Source: Betaproteobacteria bacterium (GTDB lineage Bacteria > Pseudomonadota > Gammaproteobacteria > Burkholderiales > Burkholderiaceae). From it: 16,686 nucleotides of DNA. The stretch covers positions 1 through 16,686 of the forward strand of contig RFXC01000079.1 in NCBI GenBank assembly GCA_009921765.1, in the 5' to 3' direction. A model generated the notes under the pieces. That model was not told the DNA's origin and ran no database searches. It saw nothing but the letters and a program-made list of their open reading frames with translations. Made by a program: the position numbers and the translations under genes. This document shows positions 1 through 6,258 of the stretch, one piece after another; within the stretch, counting starts at the first letter, position 1; the number at the start of each line of letters is the position of its first letter.

Positions 1-128
1 CCGGTGGCCAGCTTGGTCACGTCGACCTTGATCAGGGCGACGGTCTGCGGCGTGCCCTGCGCCAGGACGGGGGCGGCGAGGAGGCCGAGAGCGAGAATCG
101 CCGTGCCGGCGAGGAGGGAACTCTTCAT
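1..128 (-). CDS. Exported PRC-barrel-like protein, N-terminal part only
   Basis: Reading leftwards from an ATG at 126-128, the frame is open to the window edge (42 codons). It begins MKSSLLAGTAILALGLLAAP and continues VLAQGTPQTVALIKVDVTKL. The first 24 residues form a classic Sec signal peptide (Lys, hydrophobic core, likely cleavage after VLA or AQG). The mature start, with QTVALIKVDVTKLATG, resembles the beginning of small periplasmic PRC-barrel proteins, which normally continue with the barrel after this point. A GGAGA ribosome site lies 8 bases upstream of the ATG. The role of these exported PRC-barrel proteins is poorly known. The family call rests on about 18 mature residues recognised from memory, because the barrel itself is outside the window; the signal peptide and the start are firm. 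Confidence 0.6.
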   Translation of the reverse strand, partial: MKSSLLAGTAILALGLLAAPVLAQGTPQTVALIKVDVTKLAT

Positions 129-160
129 GGGAAATGTCTCCGTGTTTGGGGAATGATCCG

Positions 161-190
161 ACCATAGCAGAGCGGATCGACGGCGGTCAA
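161..190 (-). promoter_or_regulatory. Putative sigma70 promoter of the PRC-barrel gene
   Basis: On the minus strand TTGACC (190 to 185) is followed after 18 bases by TATGGT (166 to 161). Transcription would begin near 154, giving a leader of about 26 bases before the ATG at 128. Both hexamers are partial matches. The GntR-type palindrome at 206-215 lies just upstream of this -35 box, around position -55. Confidence 0.4.
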
Positions 191-205
191 TCAGCGCGTG
201 CAATT

Positions 206-215
206 TGTCCAGACA
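206..215. promoter_or_regulatory. Putative GntR operator, copy 1 (TGTCCAGACA)
   Basis: TGTCCAGACA is an imperfect palindrome. It sits in the 15-base string ATTTGTCC-A-GACATA, which recurs at 1203-1217 with only the central base changed (A to G). The site lies in the 110-base gap between the regulator's stop codon and the PRC-barrel gene, upstream of that gene's putative promoter. Short inverted repeats of this kind are typical GntR-family operators. Assignment to the adjacent regulator is inference from the repeat and the location. Confidence 0.5.
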
Positions 216-238
216 TAAACGGCCGCGGGAGATGGGAA

Positions 239-1105
239 TCAGCCGCGGCGCCCGCCCAGGTCACCCGGACCGGCCCGGCGGATGGTCATGGCATATCCAA
301 ACCGCCCCGCCGGATGAAGACTGTCAGACACTTCGAGCAGGCGCCCGTCATCCCCATGATAAGCCCGAACAATCCGGAGTGCAGGGCCGCCGGCGCGCGC
401 AAGCAGCACCGAGGCGTCGTCACGCGCGAGCGCACAGGCGCTGATCTGCTGCTCCACCCTTGCAACCCTGACCCCGAACCGCGCCTCGATCTGCCTGTAA
501 ACCGGTACCGCCTGAGAGGCGATTCGGCGCGCGAGGGACGCAAAAGCCGGGCTCAGGTAGACCCGGGTGACACACACCGGATGGGGGTTGCCCGGCAGAT
601 GACGAATGAGTCGCGCAAAAACCCATGCCTCACCCGCGGGAATCGGTGGCGGATCGGCTTGCCCGGGTTCGTGAGTGGCCCAGCCGCGCTCGAGGAGGCG
701 CAGGCGCGTGCCGGACGCATATTGCAGAAGGTCATCGATGGAATCGAGCGCCTGCAGGTAGGGCTCGCGTTGAATGGAAGAAATCACCACCGTGCCCGCA
801 CGGGGTCGGCGACTCACCATTCCGCCCTCGGCCAGCAGCCTCAGCGCCTCGCGAATGGTGAAGCGGCTGCTGTCGAACTGCTCGCAGAGTTCATGCTCGG
901 TGGGGAGTAGCGATCCCACCCGGTAGCGGCCGGAGGCGATGGCGGCGATCAGCTGATTGGCGATGCGGGCGTACCGAGGCTCGTCGGCAGCGATCGTGGG
1001 GGTTGCCCGAGCGCCCGAGCGGCGCGCGCCGGCAGCGCGCTCGCGCGCATCCGGGGGCGGCTGTCCGCGCCGGCGCGGACGGGGCGATGCAGGTTGGTCG
1101 GGCAA
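239..1105 (-). CDS. GntR family transcriptional regulator, HutC subfamily (UTRA effector domain)
   Basis: This 288-residue protein has an N-terminal winged helix (about residues 40-110, with RYARIANQL, GSLLPTEHELCEQF, SRFTIREALRLL and the wing RRPRAGTVV). A C-terminal UTRA-type effector domain follows (about 120-280, ending LEVSDSLHPAGRFGY). HutC-type regulators usually repress nearby catabolic genes until a small pathway metabolite binds UTRA. The start is TTG at 1105, preceded by GGTGA at six bases; an in-frame stop at 1112-1114 rules out a longer protein and no other start codon lies before the helix domain. The first 35 residues are low-complexity and rich in Arg and Pro. The gene is transcribed away from the nine-gene operon and is the natural candidate for its repressor. 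The effector is unknown. Confidence 0.88.
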   Translation of the reverse strand: MPDQPASPRPRRRGQPPPDARERAAGARRSGARATPTIAADEPRYARIANQLIAAIASGRYRVGSLLPTEHELCEQFDSSRFTIREALRLLAEGGMVSRRPRAGTVVISSIQREPYLQALDSIDDLLQYASGTRLRLLERGWATHEPGQADPPPIPAGEAWVFARLIRHLPGNPHPVCVTRVYLSPAFASLARRIASQAVPVYRQIEARFGVRVARVEQQISACALARDDASVLLARAGGPALRIVRAYHGDDGRLLEVSDSLHPAGRFGYAMTIRRAGPGDLGGRRG

Positions 1106-1176
1106 GATCGGTCACCGTATCGCGCAGCGTGGGATGGCGCCGGTCAACGGGCACAACAATCCCTGGCTGCGTCTCG

Positions 1177-1205
1177 TTGACAGTATGCATGAATCGCTCT
1201 AGATT
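1177..1205 (+). promoter_or_regulatory. Sigma70 promoter of the CoA-catabolic operon
   Basis: A perfect -35 hexamer TTGACA (1177-1182) is followed after exactly 17 bases by TAGATT (1200-1205, four of six consensus bases). Transcription would begin near 1211-1213, inside the palindrome at 1206-1215. This is the strongest promoter match in the window. With the operator on the start point, repression by blocking polymerase is the expected control. Confidence 0.7.
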
Positions 1206-1215
1206 TGTCCGGACA
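1206..1215. promoter_or_regulatory. Putative GntR operator, copy 2 (TGTCCGGACA)
   Basis: TGTCCGGACA is a perfect 10-base palindrome directly abutting the -10 box at 1200-1205 and covering the expected transcription start. It lies in the divergent gap between the GntR gene and the operon, so one bound dimer could control the operon and perhaps the regulator itself. It is within the 15-base string shared with 203-217. Binding by this regulator is inferred. Confidence 0.62.
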
Positions 1216-1238
1216 TATTGACTTCCCTGCGAGATCAC

Positions 1239-2078
1239 GTGACTGCCCGCCGAAGCCTTCTGTTTGCCCCCGCCTCGCGCGCCGAACTGCTTGAAAAAGC
1301 AGCCCGCGCCGGCGCCGATATCGTATGCACCGATCTGGAAGACGCGGTCGGCCCGGCCGACAAGGATGCCGCCCGCGAAACCGGTGTGGCGTTCATGTGC
1401 ACGCCCCCCTCAGCGGGCGAACGCGCGCTGCGCATCAACTCCCTGCGAACCGGCACCGGTCTGAAAGACATGCTGGCGCTGCAGGCGGCCAGCGCACCCG
1501 CGGGCATCATCTGCCTGCCCAAGGTGGAAAGCGCAGACGAGGTGCGCTGGGCCGATGAACTGCTGGGCGCTCAGCGCGGACTTTCGCTCTGCGCCTTCAT
1601 CGAAACCCCCCGCGGCCTGGAGGTGGCAGCCGAGATCGCAGCCGCCAGCCCGCGGCTTGCGTTTCTGGTGTTCGGGGCGGTTGATTTCTGCGCCGAACTG
1701 GGGGTGCCGCTCTCGGATGAGGCGCTGGGCTGGGCCCGCGGTCGCCTCGCATCGGCCGCACACCGCGCAGGCGTGGGGCTGCTTGATGCGCCGTGTGTGG
1801 AATTCCGTGACCTGGCGGAGGTGGCGCGCCAGAGCCGGGTGGCCCGCGCCCTCGGCTTCACCGGAAAAACCGCGATCCATCCCTCCAACATTGCGGTCGT
1901 TCACGAAGCCTTCGCACCCAGCGCGGCGGAAATCGAGCAGGCCCGCGGCATCATCGCGGCATTCGAAGCCTCGGGCGGTGCAGTGGCCACCTGGCAGGGC
2001 AAGCTGGTTGAACTGCCCGTGGTAAAGCGCATGCAGCGCATTCTTGCGCTGGTCGATTCAACCGGCGCTGCCCGCTAG
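1239..2078 (+). CDS. CitE-like lyase (HpcH/HpaI aldolase/citrate lyase beta family)
   Basis: The protein has 279 residues from GTG 1239 and is a TIM-barrel, Mg-dependent acyl-CoA lyase of the CitE/citramalyl-CoA lyase/malyl-CoA lyase group. Visible signatures are RRSLLFAPASR at the start, TDLEDAVGP (31-39), LRIN with the probable substrate-binding Arg65, the Mg-ligand region FIETPRGLE (Glu122) and GAVDFCAELG (Asp149), and the C-terminal GKTAIHPSNI. A TTG at 1218 could add seven residues. GTG 1239 is preferred because the family usually starts just before RRSLLF and because transcription should start near 1212, leaving a usable leader; neither start has a strong ribosome site. As the first gene of the operon it probably catalyses the final cleavage, for example of a citramalyl-CoA or malyl-CoA type ester. 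The substrate cannot be read from sequence. Confidence 0.88.
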   Translation: MTARRSLLFAPASRAELLEKAARAGADIVCTDLEDAVGPADKDAARETGVAFMCTPPSAGERALRINSLRTGTGLKDMLALQAASAPAGIICLPKVESADEVRWADELLGAQRGLSLCAFIETPRGLEVAAEIAAASPRLAFLVFGAVDFCAELGVPLSDEALGWARGRLASAAHRAGVGLLDAPCVEFRDLAEVARQSRVARALGFTGKTAIHPSNIAVVHEAFAPSAAEIEQARGIIAAFEASGGAVATWQGKLVELPVVKRMQRILALVDSTGAAR

Positions 2079-2131
2079 TCGCAGCGCGCTGACCACACAC
2101 GCCTTCCTTTTTATTTTCCTCGGAGAACTCC

Positions 2132-2650
2132 ATGGCCGGAACCGTCAAGAAAGTCGGTGAAAACCGCTACCGCGAATCCTTCGGACGCTATTTCGAAGAC
2201 TTCAACATCGGCGACATCTACGAGCATCGCCCCGGCCGTACCATCAGCGAAACCGACAACACCTGGTTCACGCTGCTCACCATGAACACCCACCCCATGC
2301 ACTTCGACGCCGAATACGCCAAGCACAGCGAATTCGGCCGCTGCATTGTGTGCTCGCCGCTCACCGTGGCGCTGATCGTGGGCATGAGCGTCACCGACGT
2401 AAGCCAAAAGGCCATCGCCAACCTGGGCTGGAAGGAAATCCGGTTGCCGCATCCGCTGTTCGCGGGCGACACGCTTACCGCCGAATCCGAGGTACTCGAC
2501 AAACGCGAGAGCAAGTCGCGGCCGAACGCAGGGCTGGTCACCGTCAAGAGCCGTGGCTTCAACCAGAACGGAAAACTGGTCTGTGAGTTCGACCGCACCA
2601 TTTTGGTTGCCAAACGCGGTTTCGAAAACGAAGAAAAAGCCAACTACTGA
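2132..2650 (+). CDS. MaoC-like enoyl-CoA hydratase/dehydratase
   Basis: This is a single hot-dog-fold protein of 172 residues. It carries the FEDFNIGD entry motif (21-28), TISETDNTWFTLLTMN (37-52) and the catalytic region NTHPMHFDAEYA (52-63). Compared with the classical hydratase motif G-D-x-N-P-L-H, His57 is kept, but the catalytic Asp position is Asn52 and the Asn position is His54. Such variants occur in MaoC proteins that hydrate branched or dicarboxylic enoyl-CoAs. GGAG at 2122-2125 sits six bases before the ATG. It lies 53 bases after the CitE-like gene, an adjacency also known for itaconyl-CoA and mesaconyl-CoA hydratases beside citramalyl-CoA lyases. The likely reaction is hydration of an unsaturated acyl-CoA to the hydroxyacyl-CoA cleaved by the CitE-like lyase (inference). 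Confidence 0.85.
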   Translation: MAGTVKKVGENRYRESFGRYFEDFNIGDIYEHRPGRTISETDNTWFTLLTMNTHPMHFDAEYAKHSEFGRCIVCSPLTVALIVGMSVTDVSQKAIANLGWKEIRLPHPLFAGDTLTAESEVLDKRESKSRPNAGLVTVKSRGFNQNGKLVCEFDRTILVAKRGFENEEKANY

Positions 2651-2681
2651 TTCACCGAATTTTCCGCAGCAGGAGTCCCCA

Positions 2682-3851
2682 ATGTCCAACGCCCCCCAAG
2701 ACAGCACGTCGCACGAACAGGAATCCGAAATTCTCGATGCCATTGAAAAATGGCTGGAACGCGACGTGCGGCCCCATGTGCTGCGACTGGAACACGCCGA
2801 CGAATACCCGTTCGAGTGGGTCGAGCAGATGAAAGAGATGGGTCTGTTCGGGGCAACCATATCGGCCGAATATGGCGGACTGGGCCTCCCGGCGGGCACC
2901 TACGCCCGGATCGTGGAAAAAATTGCCGAGACCTGGATGTCCTTGAGCGGCATCTTCAACAGTCACCTGATCATGGCGGCGTGTGTGGAGCGGATGGGTA
3001 CGCCTGAGCAGAAGCAAACCTGGCTGCCCAAATTCGCCACTGGCGAAATCCGTGGTGGCCTTGCGCTCACCGAACCTGACGCCGGCACCGATCTGCAGGG
3101 CATCAAGATCCGCGCCAAACGCGACGGCGACCATTACGTCATCAACGGCACCAAAACCTGGATCTCCAACGGCATCCATGGCACCTGCTTCGCGCTGCTG
3201 GTGAAAACCGACACGTCGGCCAACCCCGCCCACAAGGGCATGTCCTGTTTCCTCGCCGAAAAGGGCCCAGGCTTTCGCGTATCGCGGAAGATCGAAAAGC
3301 TCGGCTACAAGGGTATCGACAGCGCCGAACTTGTCTTTGAAGATTTCCGTATCCCGGCCAACCGGCTGATCGGCGGCGTCGAGGGCAAGGGCCTGCAAAC
3401 TGCGCTCGGTGGCCTGGAACTCGGTCGCATCAATGTTGCAGCGCGCGGTTGCGGGCTCGCCAGCGCGGCGCTTCGCGATGCAGTGCGCTACTCGCAGATC
3501 CGCAAGACCTTTGGAAAGCCCATCTGCGAACATCAGGCCATTCAACTCAAACTCGGCGAAATGGCCACGCGCCTCCAGGCTGCACGCCTCCTCACCTATG
3601 AGGCTGCCCGCGCCTACGACCGGGGCGAGCGCTGCGACATGGAAGCCGGAATGGCCAAGTACTTTGCGTCCGAAGCCGCAGTGGAAAACTCGCTCGAATC
3701 CATGCGCATTCATGGTGGCTACGGTTACTCCAAGGAATTCCATGTGGAGCGCTACTACCGCGACGCGCCGCTGATGTGCATTGGCGAGGGCACGAACGAG
3801 CTGCAGCGCATGATCATCGCGAAGCAGCTGATCGCGCGTAACCCCGTCTGA
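2682..3851 (+). CDS. Acyl-CoA dehydrogenase, FAD-dependent
   Basis: The protein has 389 residues, a full-length acyl-CoA dehydrogenase with helical N-terminal, beta middle and helical C-terminal domains. Family signatures are TEPDAGTD (130-137), the FAD-region block INGTKTWISNG, the C-terminal RIHGGYGYSKEF, and GEGTNELQR, whose Glu369 is the expected catalytic base. It oxidises an acyl-CoA to the alpha-beta enoyl-CoA and passes electrons to ETF in the cytoplasm. ATG 2682 was chosen because AGGAG lies six bases upstream; the frame is open further upstream, but that stretch overlaps the MaoC gene. Its product would be the natural substrate for the MaoC-like hydratase. Length and context fit a short branched or dicarboxylyl-CoA (methylsuccinyl-, glutaryl- or isovaleryl-like), but the substrate is not determinable here. 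Confidence 0.92.
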   Translation: MSNAPQDSTSHEQESEILDAIEKWLERDVRPHVLRLEHADEYPFEWVEQMKEMGLFGATISAEYGGLGLPAGTYARIVEKIAETWMSLSGIFNSHLIMAACVERMGTPEQKQTWLPKFATGEIRGGLALTEPDAGTDLQGIKIRAKRDGDHYVINGTKTWISNGIHGTCFALLVKTDTSANPAHKGMSCFLAEKGPGFRVSRKIEKLGYKGIDSAELVFEDFRIPANRLIGGVEGKGLQTALGGLELGRINVAARGCGLASAALRDAVRYSQIRKTFGKPICEHQAIQLKLGEMATRLQAARLLTYEAARAYDRGERCDMEAGMAKYFASEAAVENSLESMRIHGGYGYSKEFHVERYYRDAPLMCIGEGTNELQRMIIAKQLIARNPV

Positions 3852-3868
3852 GCAAAGCGGGCCCCGCC

Positions 3869-5083
3869 ATGGAAACGCCTCATCTGCCGCTTGCCGGCAT
3901 CCGCATTCTCGCCATCGAGCAATACGGTGCTGGCCCCTACGCCACCATGCATCTGGCCGACCTGGGCGCCGAGGTCATCAAGATCGAGTCGCCCGCTCGC
4001 GAGGGCGTACCAGCCGGCGACATGTCGCGGCAGTCGGGGCCGTTTTTCCTGGGCGACAACGACAGCCAGTTTTTCCAGACCTTCAACCGCGGCAAGCGCA
4101 GCGTCTCGCTCGAAATCCGAACGCCGCGCGGCCGCGAACTGCTGCTGAAGCTGGTCGAGAAAGCCGATGCAGTGGCCAACAATCTCCGCGGTGACCAGCC
4201 TGCGCGGCTGCGCGTCACCTATGACGACCTGAAAGCCGTCAACCCGCGCATCGTCTGCGCGCATCTGTCGGGCTATGGCCGCACCGGTCCGCGTGCAAGC
4301 TGGCCCGCCTACGACTACCTCGCCCAGGCCGAAGCCGGTTATCTCGACATCACCGGCGAGCCCGGCACACCGCCTTCGCGAATGGGTCTGTCCATGATCG
4401 ACTTCATGGGCGGGGTCACCGCGGCGTTTGCCCTCTCCTCGGCCCTTCTGGGCGCCTACCGGAGCGGCAAAGGATGCGACATCGACATCTCGCTCTACGA
4501 CGTCGCCATGCATCAGCTCACCTATCCCGCCGCCTGGTACCTGAACGAGGGCCATGTCACCGACCGCAAGCCACGTTCAGGGCATCCGTCGGTGGTGCCC
4601 TGCGAGCTGATGCCCACCGCCGACGGCTGGGTGTTTGTCATGTGCATCACCGCCCGCTTCTGGACGCTGCTCTGCGAGAGCATCGGGCAGCCGGCCCTTG
4701 CCACCGACCCGCGCTTCAAGGGCTTTGCCGAACGGCGCGCCAACCGGCAGGCGCTGGTCGATATCCTCGACCCCATCTTCCGAACCCACACCACTGCCCA
4801 TTGGATGGGTGTGCTGGCGGGCACCGTGCCGGCTGCGCCGGTGCTCACCCTGCCCCAGGCGCTCGACAATCCCTATCTCGCCGAAACCGAGGGCATTCTC
4901 ACGCTTGCGCATCCTGCCAAACCAGCGGGGCTGCGAATGATCGCCAGCCCCATCCGCGTTGACGGCAAACGCCCGGGCGCCACCCCTGGCCCGGCCTGCG
5001 GCGCCGACACCGAATCGGTGCTGGGCGAAATCGGTGTGAGCGCAGACGAAATTGCCGAGTTGCGCGGCAGCGGCGTGTGCTGA
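3869..5083 (+). CDS. CaiB/BaiF family (class III) CoA-transferase, first of two
   Basis: This 404-residue protein is a formyl-CoA-transferase-fold enzyme. It shows LAGIRILAIEQYGAGPYAT at the N-terminus, DLGAEVIKIESP (31-42), NPRIVCAHLSGYGRTGP (about 125-141) and the active-site stretch GLSMIDFMGG, in which Asp178 corresponds to the aspartate that forms the acyl-enzyme anhydride. It moves CoA between carboxylic acids, within or between molecules. It starts 17 bases after the dehydrogenase stop; GCGGG is only a weak ribosome site. Pathways through mesaconyl-CoA or citramalyl-CoA use this family both for loading substrate and for C1-C4 intramolecular transfer, so two different copies in one operon fit that style. 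Which copy does which step is unknown. Confidence 0.92.
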   Translation: METPHLPLAGIRILAIEQYGAGPYATMHLADLGAEVIKIESPAREGVPAGDMSRQSGPFFLGDNDSQFFQTFNRGKRSVSLEIRTPRGRELLLKLVEKADAVANNLRGDQPARLRVTYDDLKAVNPRIVCAHLSGYGRTGPRASWPAYDYLAQAEAGYLDITGEPGTPPSRMGLSMIDFMGGVTAAFALSSALLGAYRSGKGCDIDISLYDVAMHQLTYPAAWYLNEGHVTDRKPRSGHPSVVPCELMPTADGWVFVMCITARFWTLLCESIGQPALATDPRFKGFAERRANRQALVDILDPIFRTHTTAHWMGVLAGTVPAAPVLTLPQALDNPYLAETEGILTLAHPAKPAGLRMIASPIRVDGKRPGATPGPACGADTESVLGEIGVSADEIAELRGSGVC

Positions 5084-5093
5084 GCAAACTCCC

Positions 5094-6230
5094 ATGAAAC
5101 TCGAAGGCATCCGCGTACTCGATCTGTCGCTGTTTCTGCCCGGCCCCCACCTCACCACCATGATGGCGGACCACGGCGCCGAGATCATCAAGATCGAGCC
5201 GCCCGGCGAGGGCGAGCCTGTGCGCCACGTGGGCTACCGGGCTGGCGGACACAGCGTCTGGTTTCGCAATATCGCGCGCGGCAAACAGAGCATCGTGCTC
5301 GATCTCAAATCGTCGGCGGGGCGAGAAGCGTTTCTCGCGCTCGCCGACCAGTCCGATGTGGTGGTCGAGGCCTTCCGGCCGGGCGTGGTCAAGCGGCTGG
5401 GCGTTGACTATGACGCCGTCTCGGCACGCAATCCGCGCATCGTCTACGCCTCCATTGCCGCCTTTGGTCAGAGCGGTCCGCTGAAAATGCGGCCGGCGCA
5501 TGACATCGGCATGGAAGCGCTCGCCGGTGTGTTGAGCCTCAACCTTGACCGAAGCGGTCGCCCGGTGCATCCGCACATGCCCATCGCCGACATCACAGGC
5601 TCGATGATGGCGCTCGCGGGCATCCTGATGGCGCTCCTGCGCCGTGAAAAAACCGGCCGGGGCGACTACGTCGACATCTCCATGCACGATGCCACGCTGT
5701 CCTGGCTCCCCAATGCCACGGGAAGTGTGTTTGCCGAGAACCGGCCGCCCGTGGTGCCAGAGGAGCGCTCCTGGGGCGGGCACTCGTTCTACAACATCTA
5801 CGACACCGCAGACGGCAGGCAGATCGTGCTCTGCGCGGTCGAGCACAAGTTTGTCAACAATCTGCTCACAGCAGTCGGCCGTGCCGATCTGATTCCAGTG
5901 GCCAATCAGCCGCCGGGCCCCGCCCATGCGCCGGTCAAGGCCGCCCTCATCGACATCTTCCGCAGCCGCACGCGCGATGAATGGGAACGCTGGATGCAGG
6001 ATCACGATGTCTGTCTCGCACCGGTGCTCGATCTTCACGAGGCCTTCCACCACCCGCAGGCAGCTGCGCGCGAGATGCTGGTGCGCGATGCAGAGGGCAA
6101 CCTGCACATCGGCAATCCGATCAAGTTTCGCCACGAACCCGCCCGCCTGAATACCCGGCTGCCCGCGCTCGGCGAGCACACCGATGCTGTGCTGGGACGC
6201 ATCGCCCCCGGGCATCGCGCGCGCGACTGA
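5094..6230 (+). CDS. CaiB/BaiF family (class III) CoA-transferase, second of two
   Basis: The protein has 378 residues. Signatures are LEGIRVLDLSLFLPGPHLT, DHGAEIIKIEPPGEGEP (26-42), NPRIVYASIAAFGQSGP (113-129) and PHMPIADITGSMMA with the expected catalytic Asp166. It is clearly diverged from the upstream transferase: the two share motifs but differ in the N-terminal loop and the substrate-facing regions, so this is not a recent tandem duplication. ATG 5094 is 10 bases after the previous stop; an upstream extension of the frame would overlap the previous gene and precede the conserved N-terminus. LEGIRVLDLS at residue 3 is where the family usually begins. Translational coupling with the first transferase is likely. 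The substrate is unknown. Confidence 0.92.
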   Translation: MKLEGIRVLDLSLFLPGPHLTTMMADHGAEIIKIEPPGEGEPVRHVGYRAGGHSVWFRNIARGKQSIVLDLKSSAGREAFLALADQSDVVVEAFRPGVVKRLGVDYDAVSARNPRIVYASIAAFGQSGPLKMRPAHDIGMEALAGVLSLNLDRSGRPVHPHMPIADITGSMMALAGILMALLRREKTGRGDYVDISMHDATLSWLPNATGSVFAENRPPVVPEERSWGGHSFYNIYDTADGRQIVLCAVEHKFVNNLLTAVGRADLIPVANQPPGPAHAPVKAALIDIFRSRTRDEWERWMQDHDVCLAPVLDLHEAFHHPQAAAREMLVRDAEGNLHIGNPIKFRHEPARLNTRLPALGEHTDAVLGRIAPGHRARD

Positions 6231-6258
6231 GCGCTCGACTGAAGCCACAGACCCACGC

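Noticed and set aside
134..910. Plus-strand open frame opposite the GntR gene
   Set aside because: No domain or good ribosome site, and the opposite strand has clear winged-helix and UTRA motifs.
2065..2119. GCGCTG/CAGCGC hairpin followed by a T-rich stretch between the CitE-like and MaoC-like genes, considered as an attenuator
   Set aside because: Only six base pairs with an 11-base loop, and the T-run begins about 20 bases after the stem, too far for intrinsic termination.
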